Source of the DNA: Mongoliimonas terrestris
GTDB taxonomy: Bacteria > Pseudomonadota > Alphaproteobacteria > Rhizobiales > Pleomorphomonadaceae
Assembly: GCF_001927285.1 (NCBI RefSeq)
Contig: NZ_MSIG01000006.1
Coordinates: forward strand, 248,001-312,000
Direction: 5' to 3'
DNA: 64,000 nt
Every line of letters starts with the position of its first letter. The first letter of the stretch is position 1. The translations under genes were made by a program, and so were the position numbers. The notes below the pieces were generated by a model. It made no database searches and was not told the origin of the DNA. It saw only the letters and a list, made by a program, of their open reading frames with translations. This document shows positions 18,755 through 27,967 of this stretch, piece by piece.

Positions 18755-20248
18755 TCAGCGGCCGATCACCCGGGCGCCGCGGGCACCGGCCCGCTCGGCG
18801 GCCGCCACGGCCTCGAGCGGCGAAAGGCCTTCGACAAGCGCGGCGATCCGCACGCGCTTCATGGCCGCGCCGGAGACGACCACGTCCTCCACCGTCACGG
18901 TGCCGACGCCGCGAAGCGCGGCCGCGATCCGCTCGGCGTTGGCCGGGTTGGAGAAGATGCCGACGTCGACGAGCGCGCCCTGGGCAGCCGCCCCGCCGGC
19001 AGACGTCGCCGTCTTGTTGGACAGGCGGGCGAGACCGGACGCAAGGTCCGACAGCGCGACGCCGGAGCCGACGGCGTCCACCGCCGCATAGGCCTGGTCC
19101 ACACGCTCGGCCGCATAGGACGACCGGGCGGGCGCCGCTTCCGGCACCGGCGCCGTGAGCGCATCGGTCGGGTCGAAGGCCGCGGGTGTCGGCTGGTAGG
19201 CGGCGGGCTGCGCGCCGACCGAGAACGAGGCTTCCGTGAAGCCGACCGAGGCGGCGGCGGACAGCCCGGGAGCCGTCTGGGCCGGCGCCTGCAGCGACGC
19301 CACCTGCACCGGCGCGGCGGTCGACCAGACGTCGGCCGGGTCCACGGACGCGACCACGATATAGGCCTCGTCGGCAAGCACCGGGCGCGGCGTCGGCGCA
19401 ATGGCCGCGATCACCGGATAGGTCGGCGCGGACACGGCCGGCGCTGCCGGGGCGGCGGGCTTGGCCGTCGACTTCGCGGCGGTGGCGGTGCCGCTCGTGA
19501 GACGGGAGGCTACGCGGGAGGCGAGGCCCGGCAGGCCGAAGCTACTGCCGGTGTCAGCGGAAGCCACCATGGTTTCCGGCATGCCGACCGGGCCGAAGTC
19601 CTTCGGGCCCTGGTAGGACGCGAGCAGCATGCGGGTGTCGTCGCCGTCCTTCGGCGCCGGGCCCACATACTCCACCTTCACCTTGGCGATGCCGGCGCGG
19701 CGGATTCCGAGCATCTCGGCGGTGCGGCGCGACACATCCAGCACGCGGTTGCCGTGGAACGGCCCCCGGTCGTTGACGCGCACCATCACGCTGCGGCCGG
19801 TGGTCATGCTGGTGACCCGGGCGTAGGACGGCAGCGGCATGGTGGGATGGGCGGCGGACAGGTGGTCGGCGTCGTAGATCTCGCCGTTCGCCGTGTAGCG
19901 GCCGTGGAAGGCATCGCCGTACCAACTGGCGAGACCGACCTTCTCGTAATCCGGGTCGACGCGGGGCACATAGCGCTTGCCGGCGACCGTGTAGGGCTTG
20001 CCGACCATCTCGCGCCCGCCGCCCTTCGGCGGGGTCTGGCCCGGCTGGTAGACGCGCGGGCTGGCCGCAACGCCGTATTTGGGATCGATTTGCGGTTTGG
20101 CGGGTTTGGAAGACATGGCGGTCTGCGTGGTGGTTCCGCATCCCGCCAGACTGACGGACAGAACGACAGTCGCTGCGACCGTGGCGAGGAGACGTGCGAC
20201 GGATCGATTGGCTTCGTCCGCCCGCGGTTGCTTCCGCCATACGCTCAT
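18755..20248 (-). CDS. rlpA: RlpA-family septal lytic transglycosylase lipoprotein with SPOR domain
   Basis: 497 residues. ATG 20248 gives an N-terminal signal with lipobox LAGC (Cys at about residue 38). The double-psi beta-barrel domain (~95-185) has GLASWYGDAFHGRYTANGE and RVNDRGPFHGNRVLDVS, with the conserved Asp and His needed for glycan cleavage. A long Ala/Pro-rich linker leads to a C-terminal SPOR-like domain (ALVDVGIFSNPANAERIAAAL to the end) that binds denuded glycan at the division septum. It acts at the outer membrane/periplasm. Its position beside the dac-like gene supports a shared cell-wall role. Confidence 0.93.
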   Translation of the reverse strand: MSVWRKQPRADEANRSVARLLATVAATVVLSVSLAGCGTTTQTAMSSKPAKPQIDPKYGVAASPRVYQPGQTPPKGGGREMVGKPYTVAGKRYVPRVDPDYEKVGLASWYGDAFHGRYTANGEIYDADHLSAAHPTMPLPSYARVTSMTTGRSVMVRVNDRGPFHGNRVLDVSRRTAEMLGIRRAGIAKVKVEYVGPAPKDGDDTRMLLASYQGPKDFGPVGMPETMVASADTGSSFGLPGLASRVASRLTSGTATAAKSTAKPAAPAAPAVSAPTYPVIAAIAPTPRPVLADEAYIVVASVDPADVWSTAAPVQVASLQAPAQTAPGLSAAASVGFTEASFSVGAQPAAYQPTPAAFDPTDALTAPVPEAAPARSSYAAERVDQAYAAVDAVGSGVALSDLASGLARLSNKTATSAGGAAAQGALVDVGIFSNPANAERIAAALRGVGTVTVEDVVVSGAAMKRVRIAALVEGLSPLEAVAAAERAGARGARVIGR

Positions 20249-20381
20249 GTCGAGTACCCTGACCTGCCGATGCGACCGCCGGGCACAAGACCGTTTCCGG
20301 AGGCGCCGCATAGCGCTCCGTCCGAGTCTGCGGGACCGGTGAAGCCGTCCCCACGGCGTCGCCAGTCCTATTGTCCGGATC

Positions 20382-20393
20382 TTCGTTAACGAA
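20382..20393. promoter_or_regulatory. 12-bp palindrome upstream of rlpA
   Basis: TTCGTTAACGAA is a perfect palindrome 134 bases upstream of the rlpA start, in an otherwise gene-free stretch of about 225 bases (20249-20473). It could be a regulator site; the protein is unknown. Confidence 0.3.
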
Positions 20394-20473
20394 TCCTGAA
20401 AGTCAGGTCCGTCATGCGCAAATCCGGCCCGATCGGGCACATCTGGTGTGAACCCCAGCGAGACGAACAGCCT

Positions 20474-20926
20474 TCACTGCCCAACCCGCGCTTCACCTTC
20501 TAACCCGTCATCGCGTTTCCAGTAAAGGGTGGTCTCGCCGATGCGCTCCAGAATGAAGCACTGTTTCTTCCCGTCGTACCACTCCTGCCATTGCTGACAG
20601 AGCTGATTGTCGGCGATCCACCACTTTCCCTGATCCTTGGGCGCCATGAAGCGGCCGAGCCCGAGCGCTTCGCCGGAGCCGTCGACCACCCCGTTGCGCT
20701 GGTAGAAGAGCGGAAACTCGCCGCCGAACGGCGTCTGGAGATAGATGCGCTTGCCCTCGATGGTGCGCTCGATCTCCTTGGACGAGAGCGGCGTCCGGTC
20801 GGCGAGGGCCGGGTCGGCGGTGGTGCTGTAGAGCGCGGCCGACAGGATGGCGAGAACCGCCCAACGGCTCGTGGCAGCAATTCGGGCCGTGCCGTTCTGG
20901 CACGGATGGCTGGGTTTTCGGTGCAT
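20474..20926 (-). CDS. exported DUF995-like protein
   Basis: 150 residues with a signal-like hydrophobic segment (WAVLAILSAALYSTTADPALA). The mature part has the pattern seen in DUF995-type proteins of alphaproteobacteria: LSSKEIERTIEGKRIYLQTPFGGEFPLFY, a W.I.DNQLCQQWQEWYDG core, and a Cys in KKQCFIL. Function is unknown. It is monocistronic, with gene-free DNA on both sides (20927-21087 holds nothing I recognise). Confidence 0.75.
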   Translation of the reverse strand: MHRKPSHPCQNGTARIAATSRWAVLAILSAALYSTTADPALADRTPLSSKEIERTIEGKRIYLQTPFGGEFPLFYQRNGVVDGSGEALGLGRFMAPKDQGKWWIADNQLCQQWQEWYDGKKQCFILERIGETTLYWKRDDGLEGEARVGQ

Positions 20927-21087
20927 GGGCGGCCTTTCGCGAACGAGTCTCGCCGCCCCCCGTGTCCGGCCCGGCGGCCGGTCCGCAGCGGTGCGGTCGG
21001 CCTGCTTACGCCCGAGCCTGCGGATCGGTTTACCGTGTTCGATGTCAAGACGACCCCTGCCCTCCCCGGCCGTACCGGGCAGCCCCT

Positions 21088-22176
21088 TCAGGACAGCAGG
21101 TAGTCCTCGAAGGCGCGGGCCGCGCGATCCCAGGTGAAGGTGTTGATGCGGGCCGTGCCGGCCACCTGGATGCGCCTGAGGAGCGCCGGATCCTCCGCCA
21201 TCCGGCAGAGGTTGCGGTAGAGCCCGTCCGCGTCGCGCGGCGGGCAGAGGAGCGCGGTCTCCTCATCCACGGCATACTCCCGGAAGCCGTCCACGTCGGT
21301 CCCCACGAAGGCGCAGCCGCAGGCCATCGCCTCGGCGGGCGGCAGGCCCCAGCCTTCGCTGATGCTGGCGCCAAGATAGATCGTGTGGCCGTTGTAGAGT
21401 TCGTCCACCAGCATGTCCTGCGGCGGCTTCTCCACGAAGCGGATGAAATCCGGCACGTCCGCGCCGGCGGGCTCCGCCCCGAACAGGGTGATCGGCACCG
21501 ACGGATAGCGGGCGTGGAAGCGCGTCAGCGCCTCCAGGGCGTAGGACACGCCCTTGAATTCGTAGGAGTGGTAGAGGCTGAGCACGCTGAGCGGCCGATC
21601 CTCCGGCGGACGGGTAATGCGGAAGCGGTCGAGGTCGAGCCCGTTGGTGATGTAGCGCATGTCGCCGCCGGGATCGAGCGTGCGGCCAAGCTCCTCCAGC
21701 CACTGGGAGATCACCACCTTGCGCAGCGGCAGCCGCCAGGTGTCGTCCACCGCCTCCTTCGGGCCGGCCCAGGTCTCGTAGTGCTGGATCAGGTAGTACT
21801 TTCGGCCCTTGGCGGGCGAAAGCGCGGCGACCGGATCGGCGGTCTGCCAGCCGGTCGCCACCACCGCGTCCGCATCCGGGATCCAGAGGTCGGAGACGCG
21901 TGGCGCGAGCCGGAGGCGCACGGCCGGATGGAAGTCGTGCCAGGGGATCAGCGGGCGGTGCTTCAGCCGCATCTTCAGCGGCCAGAGCACCTCCTTGACC
22001 GGCCGCAGCCGCGACGGCGGCCGCTCGCCCTCCAGGATCTGGCGCGGGAAGGCGACCGTCACCTGGTGGCCGTAGGCCGCGAGCTTGTCGGCATACTCGT
22101 AGACGATCCGGTAGCCGCCGACGGGGAAATCGACGAAGGACGGCAGGACGAAGGTGATCTTCAGCACGCGCGACAT
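21088..22176 (-). CDS. GT4-type glycosyltransferase
   Basis: 362 residues. GT-B fold with an N-terminal VGGYRIVYEYADKLAAYGHQVTV domain and the GT4 nucleotide-sugar motif ISEGWGLPPAEAMACGCAFVGTDVDGFREY (ExxxxxxxE motif, both Glu present). It probably transfers a sugar onto a lipid-linked polysaccharide intermediate at the inner membrane. It follows the flippase gene by ten bases, so the two form a small surface-polysaccharide operon. Donor and acceptor cannot be inferred. Confidence 0.9.
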   Translation of the reverse strand: MSRVLKITFVLPSFVDFPVGGYRIVYEYADKLAAYGHQVTVAFPRQILEGERPPSRLRPVKEVLWPLKMRLKHRPLIPWHDFHPAVRLRLAPRVSDLWIPDADAVVATGWQTADPVAALSPAKGRKYYLIQHYETWAGPKEAVDDTWRLPLRKVVISQWLEELGRTLDPGGDMRYITNGLDLDRFRITRPPEDRPLSVLSLYHSYEFKGVSYALEALTRFHARYPSVPITLFGAEPAGADVPDFIRFVEKPPQDMLVDELYNGHTIYLGASISEGWGLPPAEAMACGCAFVGTDVDGFREYAVDEETALLCPPRDADGLYRNLCRMAEDPALLRRIQVAGTARINTFTWDRAARAFEDYLLS

Positions 22177-22186
22177 GGCTGGGTCC

Positions 22187-23731
22187 TCAGATCCGGATCA
22201 CCCGGCGAAAGCCGGCGAGGAAGCGCAGCACGCCCGCGTTTTCCTCTTCGGTCGTCACTTTCAGGAGCACCAGTCCCGGCAGAAAGACGCACATGTAGAG
22301 GCTGCCCTCCACCATCAGCCAGCCGAGGTGGGCAAGCCGCCCGGCGTCTGCTTGCGGCGGGAAGACCGCGTGCACGGCGGCGACCGCCAGCATGGCGGCC
22401 ACCATGACGGCGGTCAGCGGCAGGAGCCAGCTGAGAAGCGTTCGGTAGATCGGGAAGTCGAACAGCCGGCCGAAGAGCACCAGGAAGTAGACCGAGCCGA
22501 TCACGTTCGCCGCGATGGTGGCGCCGATGATGCCGGCAAGGCCGTAGGTGGGAGCAAGCGCCAGGGTGAGCACCACGTTGAGCACCGTGGAGAGCACCGC
22601 GTAATAGGTCTCGTAGCGCGGCATCTCGGCCGCCCGCACGATGGTGGTGCCGCCGCCCGTCAGGTTGTTGACCGCGAACGAGAGCGACAGCGCGATGGTG
22701 ACCAGCACCGCCTCCGGATACTCCCGGCCGATCCAGGCGAGAATCAGCCGGTTGGCGTCGACGATGACGAAGCCCGTGATGGCGAGCGTCATGATCATCA
22801 GGTAGCGGTTCATCCGCACATAGAAGGCCTCAAGCTCCGCCCCGCGGACGCGGATGGCGATGCTGGTCGCCGCCGGCACGATGGCCGAGAGAAACTGAAG
22901 CGGGATCAGCCGGTTGAGCGTCGCCAGCCGGTTGCCCACCTGGTAGGGCGTCACCGCCGCCACACCGAGGTAGCGGCCGATCACCAGCTTGTCGAGTTCC
23001 AGCGAAACGATGGCGGCAAGCTGGTTCACCTGCATCCAGCCGCCGAACGACAGAAGCTTGCCGACGAGCGCGCGCGGGATGGTGAAGGGGTTGCTGAACG
23101 GGTTGCCGTCGTAGCGCACCACCAATGCCAGCATCACCACGAGGGTGAAGACGATCTGCCCCACGTTGAAGAGAATGGCCGCCGTCACGGTCGGCACGAT
23201 CGGCAGCGCCCAGATCACCAGCGACGCGTAGAGAACCTGCCCGGCGAGCGCAATGTAGGAGACGAGGTCGAGCCGGTGGTGCGAGGTCAGCCGCGACCCG
23301 AACACGCCGCCGATGCAGTTGAGGATGAACCAGCCGAACATCAGCATGATGGACAGGATGGCGGTGTCGCGCATCTCCGCCGGCAGGTCCAGGAGATCGC
23401 AGAGCCAGGGCGCGATGAGATAGAGCGGCCAGCCGACCGCAACCCCGATCACCAGATAGAAGACGACGCTGAAGGTGGTCACCTGGCGGACGGCGCGCGC
23501 ATCGCCCTTGTCGGAGAATTCCGTGTAGTGGCGCACCAGCCCCGGCCCGATGCCGAAATCGAGCAGGCCCGCATAGGCCGTCAGCGCGCCGATCAGCGTG
23601 AAGAGACCGAAGCCCTGGTCGCCGAGGGTGTGGATCATGACCGGCGTCGTCACGAAGGCGAGCGCCAACCCGAGGATCCGCGTCACGCCCCCGGCGACCG
23701 TGTTGATGAGGATCTTGCGACTGGTGGCCAT
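22187..23731 (-). CDS. polysaccharide flippase (Wzx/MATE-like)
   Basis: 514 residues from ATG 23731 (MATSRKILINTVAGG), with about 12-14 hydrophobic spans and the N-terminal signature ILGLALAFVTTPVMIHTLGDQGFGLF typical of O-antigen/exopolysaccharide flippases. It would move lipid-linked saccharides across the inner membrane and is paired with the downstream glycosyltransferase. An ATG at 23791 adds 20 residues and cannot be excluded, as neither start has a good ribosome site. There is a 212-base gap to the divergent MarR gene. Confidence 0.9.
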   Translation of the reverse strand: MATSRKILINTVAGGVTRILGLALAFVTTPVMIHTLGDQGFGLFTLIGALTAYAGLLDFGIGPGLVRHYTEFSDKGDARAVRQVTTFSVVFYLVIGVAVGWPLYLIAPWLCDLLDLPAEMRDTAILSIMLMFGWFILNCIGGVFGSRLTSHHRLDLVSYIALAGQVLYASLVIWALPIVPTVTAAILFNVGQIVFTLVVMLALVVRYDGNPFSNPFTIPRALVGKLLSFGGWMQVNQLAAIVSLELDKLVIGRYLGVAAVTPYQVGNRLATLNRLIPLQFLSAIVPAATSIAIRVRGAELEAFYVRMNRYLMIMTLAITGFVIVDANRLILAWIGREYPEAVLVTIALSLSFAVNNLTGGGTTIVRAAEMPRYETYYAVLSTVLNVVLTLALAPTYGLAGIIGATIAANVIGSVYFLVLFGRLFDFPIYRTLLSWLLPLTAVMVAAMLAVAAVHAVFPPQADAGRLAHLGWLMVEGSLYMCVFLPGLVLLKVTTEEENAGVLRFLAGFRRVIRI

Positions 23732-23913
23732 GGACTCGCGAAGGTTTGGGAAAAAACGGCGCGCGATGGCACACATGCCACTCGAATCATGCATCGCACA
23801 AGAACGGCCGCCCCGGATGGTGAAGCTGGCCGATGTGTGCCGGGACGTTGAGAACGCAAAAGATGGCGATGTGAGGATGGCCGATCGACGCCAGTAGATG
23901 ACATGACGGTACC

Positions 23914-23945
23914 ATATTGACAGTATATTGTCTAATTGGTTATAT
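23914..23945 (+). promoter_or_regulatory. near-consensus promoter with embedded dyad for the marR operon
   Basis: TTGACA (23917-23922), 17-base spacer, TTATAT (23940-23945). The dyad GACA-N6-TGTC (23919-23932) sits between the boxes, where binding of the MarR-type product would block RNA polymerase. The predicted start at about 23952 coincides with ATG 23953. Confidence 0.65.
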
Positions 23946-23952
23946 GCTGTCC

Positions 23953-24435
23953 ATGGATATCGCAACGGCCATCACCGATCTCGTGCTCGAGACCTTCCGC
24001 CTCAACGGCGCGCTTCTGGCGTCCGGCGACGCGCTGATCGCGGACCTCGGCCTCACCTCCGCCCGCTGGCAGGTTCTGGGCGCCATCGCCTATGCGCCGC
24101 AGCCTCTTCCGGTGGCGCACATCGCCCGCAACATGGGTCTCACGCGCCAGGCGGTGCAGCGGCTGGTCAACGAAATGGCCGCGGACGGCCTGCTGGACAT
24201 GGCGCCGAACCCGCACCATCGGCGCGCCAAACTGGTCATCCTGACGGCGGCTGGGCACGCGGTCTTTGAAGCCGCCATGGCGCGCCAGAAACCTTGGGCG
24301 GAAGCTCTTGGGCGGGACCTGACCGCCGCCGACATCGACGGCGCGCGCCGCGTGCTGGCGGCCCTTCGGAGCCGGCTTTTGCTTGACGACAACACGACGG
24401 AGGGAGAGAGCGATGGCATGGAAGAGCACGTCTGA
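23953..24435 (+). CDS. MarR-family transcriptional regulator
   Basis: 160 residues if started at ATG 23953 (MDIATAITDLV); ATG 23944 overlaps the -10 box. Winged-helix features are clear: LTSARWQVLGAIAYAPQPLPVAHIARNMGLTRQAVQRLVNEMAADGL and the wing phrase NPHHRRAKLVILTAAG. It overlaps the next gene (cytochrome b561) by 23 bases. It probably represses its own operon by binding the dyad within the promoter, with relief by a small ligand or oxidant, as in related MarR proteins. The message may be leaderless. Confidence 0.9.
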   Translation: MDIATAITDLVLETFRLNGALLASGDALIADLGLTSARWQVLGAIAYAPQPLPVAHIARNMGLTRQAVQRLVNEMAADGLLDMAPNPHHRRAKLVILTAAGHAVFEAAMARQKPWAEALGRDLTAADIDGARRVLAALRSRLLLDDNTTEGESDGMEEHV

Positions 24436-24949
24436 CAGCTACGGCGGGGTCGGTATCGCCCTGCACTGGATCGTCGCCGTCTTGTTCGTCGGCATGATGG
24501 TGGCCGGTTTCGCGGCCTCGTCCGCGACCGACGACAGCGCCAAGGTGGCGATCCTCAGCCTGCACGCGCCGATCGGCTTCGCCATTCTGGTGTTGACCGT
24601 CGCGCGGATCGTCTGGTGGACCTGGGCCGATCGCAAGCCGGCGGCGCCCTCGACCGTCGCCCGTTGGCAGTCGCGGGTCGCGACGGCCGTCCACGTTGGG
24701 CTCATGGGCGCGGTTCTCGGCCTCGCCCTCTCCGGCATCGCGTTGTTCGCCCTTTCGGGCGCGGGCGCCATCGTGTTCGGTGGCGATCCGCAAACCCTGC
24801 CGGATTTCTGGACCTTCGCGCCCCGCTACGGCCACGCGGTCCTCGCCCGCCTCGCGATCCTCCTTGTCGCGCTCCACGTCGCGGCAGCGCTTTACCATCA
24901 GTTCGTGCTCAAGGATCACCTGCTCGCCCGCATGGGAGTTGGACGATGA
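24413..24949 (+). CDS. cytochrome b561-family membrane protein
   Basis: 178 residues from ATG 24413 with GGAGAGAG upstream. Four membrane spans carry the expected haem-ligand His residues: ALHWIVAVLFVGM, LHAPIGFAILVLTVARIVWW and ALHVAAALYHQFVLKDHLLARM. Bacterial b561 proteins move electrons between quinol and periplasmic acceptors. It lies in the MarR-controlled operon and overlaps the next gene by four bases. Confidence 0.92.
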   Translation: MAWKSTSDSYGGVGIALHWIVAVLFVGMMVAGFAASSATDDSAKVAILSLHAPIGFAILVLTVARIVWWTWADRKPAAPSTVARWQSRVATAVHVGLMGAVLGLALSGIALFALSGAGAIVFGGDPQTLPDFWTFAPRYGHAVLARLAILLVALHVAAALYHQFVLKDHLLARMGVGR

Positions 24950-25449
24950 CCCGCGCCCTCATCCCCCTCGTGGCGGTGGTTGCCACGGCCATCTTCTTCG
25001 GCATCGCGGCGTACATCAACATCGCCGAGCAACCCGCGCGCCTCGCGCTCGCCGACGGCCCCCTGCTTGAGGAATGGAAGATCAGCTTCCAGGTGGCGTT
25101 CGCCGTCCAGAGCACGCTCACCGTCGTCGCGGGGCTCGCCAGCCTCCTCGCCTTCTGGCGCCTGCGGGATTGGCGATGGCTCGCCGCCGGACTTCTGATG
25201 CTGGCGAACTGGCCGTGGACGCTGGTGATGATCCAGCCCGTCAACACCGCGCTCCTGGCGACCGCCGCCGCCACACCGGAGACCCGCACGGTCATCGAAC
25301 ACTGGGGCCTGCTTCACGGCGTGCGCACCCTTCTGGCCGCAACCGCCCTTTGCCTCATGGTCTGGGCAAGCGCCAGGTCCTCGGCAGTCCTCGGCGGTCC
25401 GTTGCCCCTTGGTGGGTCGTCTGGCAATCAACCACGCCGCGCCACCTGA
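24946..25449 (+). CDS. DUF1772-like integral membrane protein
   Basis: 167 residues from ATG 24946 (ATGA overlap with the b561 stop). It has four hydrophobic spans, a conserved NIAEQPARLAL segment after span 1 and a C-terminal EHWGLLHGVRTLLAATALCL segment, as in DUF1772 (anthrone-oxygenase-like) proteins. Function is not established. Co-expression with b561 and a MarR regulator suggests a redox or stress role. Confidence 0.8.
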   Translation: MTRALIPLVAVVATAIFFGIAAYINIAEQPARLALADGPLLEEWKISFQVAFAVQSTLTVVAGLASLLAFWRLRDWRWLAAGLLMLANWPWTLVMIQPVNTALLATAAATPETRTVIEHWGLLHGVRTLLAATALCLMVWASARSSAVLGGPLPLGGSSGNQPRRAT

Positions 25450-25504
25450 AAGACGACCGGCAAACCACGGTGGGCGCAGAATTTGGCGATGTGAGGATGC
25501 GGCT

Positions 25505-26749
25505 CTATTCCCGCGCGCCGGCATCAAGCCGCGCCAGGCGATCCGACAGGTGGGCGCGGACGGCTGCCTCGTCGGTCAGCGCGAGGGCGGCCCTCAGGCT
25601 TTCGGCCGCCGTGGCGGCATGGCCGGCGCGCTCGGCCACATGGGCACGGGCGACCCACCACGGCTGGTGTCCGCGCACACGGGCGCGCTCCATTCCGTCG
25701 AGATCCGCGAGCGCCCTCTCCGCCTCGCCCGTGTCGGCCAACACCACGGCGCGACCGATCCGGGGCCCGATGCCATCGGTGTGGCGCACCAGGAGGTCGT
25801 AGAGGGTGAGCAGCGCCTGAAGGTTCAGCCGACCCGTGATCGGGCGCTGGACGTGCACCGACTGGATGGCCGCCTCGCACTGGTAACGGCCGAAGCGGCC
25901 CGCACCGGCCGCCTCGGTCAGCAGGCGCTCGGCTTCGACGATCAAGGCGCGGTCCCAGAGGCGCACGTCCTGCCGCTCCAGCGGCACGAAGGCGCCGGCC
26001 GCATCGCGCCGCGCCGCACGCCGCGCCGTGCAGTAGAGCATCAGCGCGAGCAGCCCATTCGGCTCCGGTTCCTCCGGCATCAGGCTGACGAGGATGCGCG
26101 CCAGCCAGATCGCCTCGCCGGTCAGCCCCTCCGGCGCGTCGGGCCGCTCCAGCCCGTCCCAGCCCTGCCCGAATGCGGCGTAGATGGCGTCGAGCACGTC
26201 CGCCAACCGGCCCGGCATGTCCTCGGGGTCCGGCAGGGCGAAGCGCAGCCCGGCGTCGCGGATGCGCGCCTTGGCCCGCACGAGGCGCTGCGACATGGCG
26301 GCCGGTTCGGTCAGGAAGGCGCGGGCGATCCGCGCCGCATCGAGCCCCAGAACCGTCTGCAGGATCAGCGGCGCCCGCACCGCAGGGTCGATGGCCGGGT
26401 GGGCGCACACGAACATCAGCCGTAGCCGGTCGTCCGGGATGGCCGGTGCCGCGGCGGCGTCCCCATCGGCGCGCAGCAGCAGGTCCGGCTCAGCCCGCTG
26501 GCGCACGGCGCCGGCCCGATAGGCGTTCCGGCGGCGGTTGCGCGCCGCCGTCACCAGCCAGCCCTCCGGATTTGCCGGCACGCCCTCGACGGGCCAGACG
26601 GCGAGCGCCGCGACGAAGGCCTCCGAGAGGGCGTCCTCGGCCGCCGCGATGTCGTGGTCGCGGGCGGCAAGGACGGCCAGGAGCTTGCCGTAGCTCGCCC
26701 GGGCCGCCCGTTCCGCGGCCCGGACCCCGTCGTCGGGCGTGGGCATCAT
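25505..26749 (-). CDS. ECF42-type RNA polymerase sigma factor with TPR-like C-terminal extension
   Basis: 414 residues, twice the length of a simple ECF factor. Sigma region 2 (~20-85: AEDALSEAFVAALAVWPVEGVPANPEGWLVTAARNRRRN) and region 4 (~125-175) are followed by a ~220-residue helical, Ala-rich extension (DUF6596/SnoaL-free TPR type) diagnostic of ECF42. This class has no classical anti-sigma factor; the extension is thought to control activity. It overlaps the stop of a YCII (DGPF) gene, the usual partner of ECF42. Confidence 0.92.
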   Translation of the reverse strand: MMPTPDDGVRAAERAARASYGKLLAVLAARDHDIAAAEDALSEAFVAALAVWPVEGVPANPEGWLVTAARNRRRNAYRAGAVRQRAEPDLLLRADGDAAAAPAIPDDRLRLMFVCAHPAIDPAVRAPLILQTVLGLDAARIARAFLTEPAAMSQRLVRAKARIRDAGLRFALPDPEDMPGRLADVLDAIYAAFGQGWDGLERPDAPEGLTGEAIWLARILVSLMPEEPEPNGLLALMLYCTARRAARRDAAGAFVPLERQDVRLWDRALIVEAERLLTEAAGAGRFGRYQCEAAIQSVHVQRPITGRLNLQALLTLYDLLVRHTDGIGPRIGRAVVLADTGEAERALADLDGMERARVRGHQPWWVARAHVAERAGHAATAAESLRAALALTDEAAVRAHLSDRLARLDAGARE

Positions 26750-27111
26750 GACCCGGTGGGCGGCATCTGCAGCACCGGCCGCACCTCCACTGAGGCGGTC
26801 AGCGCCGACGGCGCCCGCGCCGCCCAGTCGAGCGCGGCGTCGAGGTCCGGAACCTCGATGACGAAATAGCCGCCCAACTGTTCCTTGCTGTCCGGATAGG
26901 GGCCGTCCTGCACCGTTCGCTTGCCGTCGCGCACGCGCACGACCGTCGCCGTGTGGGGGCCTTGCAGGCCGTCCCCCTTCACGATGACGCCGGCCGCCGC
27001 CATGGCGCCGATAAAGGCGTTCCACCCGCCCCAGTAGTCCGTCGCCTCGGCGGCGTCGGCGCGGCGCGCGAAGTCGTTCGCGCTCTCGTTCAGGATCAGC
27101 ATGAACTGCAT
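26746..27111 (-). CDS. YCII/DGPF-domain protein
   Basis: 121 residues from ATG 27111 with AAAGGAAAG upstream. It has the YCII fold with the family motif DGPYPDSKEQLGGYFVIEV and an N-terminal MQFMLILNES strand. It is translationally coupled to the ECF42 sigma gene. In other bacteria DGPF genes are the main targets of ECF42 factors; the biochemical role is unknown. Confidence 0.92.
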   Translation of the reverse strand: MQFMLILNESANDFARRADAAEATDYWGGWNAFIGAMAAAGVIVKGDGLQGPHTATVVRVRDGKRTVQDGPYPDSKEQLGGYFVIEVPDLDAALDWAARAPSALTASVEVRPVLQMPPTGS

Positions 27112-27161
27112 CGGTCTTTCCTTTCGGGAGAGAATAGCATCAACGCGGCATCCGGCACGCG

Positions 27162-27608
27162 TCAGGTCGGCGACCCGGAACGAAGGCCCGCCACGGCAAA
27201 GAGCGCGGCCGCGATCGCCACCACGAGCGTCAGGATGACCACCTGCGGCGTGCCCATGGCGGCGAAGACGCCGTGCACCGCGTCGCCGATCCAGAGCAGC
27301 GCATAGGCGACGAGCGAGACGGCCAGCACCGGTCGGGCCGCCGCAGGCCACGCCAGCAGGAAGACGCTGCCGATCAACCCGCCCCCGACGCCGACGAAGA
27401 AGGCAATCGTCATCCAGACCGGATAACCGGTCATGATCGCGGCCTGCTCGGCGGTCAGGCCGTCCGCCACGAGGCTTTCGGGCGTGGCGGTGATGGAGCC
27501 GGCGAACTGAAGAGCGCCGAAGGCGTTCCAGGCGATCCCGCCGAGGGCGACCGCGGTCAACCACAAAGGCAGCCGGCCGGCGGAGGGGATGAGTGTCGAG
27601 GCAAGCAT
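27162..27608 (-). CDS. four-span integral membrane protein upstream of the ECF42 module
   Basis: 148 residues from ATG 27608. Four hydrophobic segments: LPLWLTAVALGGIAWNAFGAL, VWMTIAFFVGVGGGLIGSVFLL, VLAVSLVAYALLWIGDAVHGV and VVILTLVVAIAAALFAVAGL. It is 50 bases upstream of the YCII gene in the same direction. Membrane proteins of this type often accompany DGPF/ECF42 genes, but I cannot assign a function. Confidence 0.75.
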   Translation of the reverse strand: MLASTLIPSAGRLPLWLTAVALGGIAWNAFGALQFAGSITATPESLVADGLTAEQAAIMTGYPVWMTIAFFVGVGGGLIGSVFLLAWPAAARPVLAVSLVAYALLWIGDAVHGVFAAMGTPQVVILTLVVAIAAALFAVAGLRSGSPT

Positions 27609-27805
27609 AGAGCCATCCGTCCTGTCTCGAAGCCACCACCATGGCGGCTTCCGACAGGGTGACACGCGTGGCCCGTCGGTTTCGACAACCCCGCACGGTT
27701 TTTTTTCCGCAATGGTCGCAACGGACTGGGCGACGATCGGCACGCGCCGCCCTGGCGGGCGGCATAAGTCATTGACAAAGAGTGATTTTCGCGATGCCGC
27801 GCATC

Positions 27806-27821
27806 TGGCGGATGGGGTGGG
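27806..27821. repeat. attachment site repeat, left end of the element
   Basis: TGGCGGATGGGGTGGG, identical to 39123-39138, which includes the last 12 bases of tRNA-Ser. Beyond it the sequences diverge. The 150 bases from here to the primase start contain no gene. Confidence 0.8.
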
Positions 27822-27967
27822 GATATCCCTGCGTAACAAATTCAGTGACTTGGGTCGGCTAACCGCACCGTGTGCACCCGTTGCTTTAAAACAGCTTTTC
27901 CCCATTCTGTCTAACCGGTCAACGCTCGCTTCCCCTGCCGACCTGGCGGGCCTCGGGGGGCGGCGCG

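Noticed and set aside
17783..20389. 868-codon plus-strand ORF over dac-like and rlpA genes
   Set aside because: High-GC antisense shadow; His/Arg/Gly-rich composition without domains, and two well-supported genes lie on the other strand.
22154..23851. 565-codon plus-strand ORF over the flippase
   Set aside because: Antisense shadow of a clear membrane protein; extreme His/Asp/Arg content.
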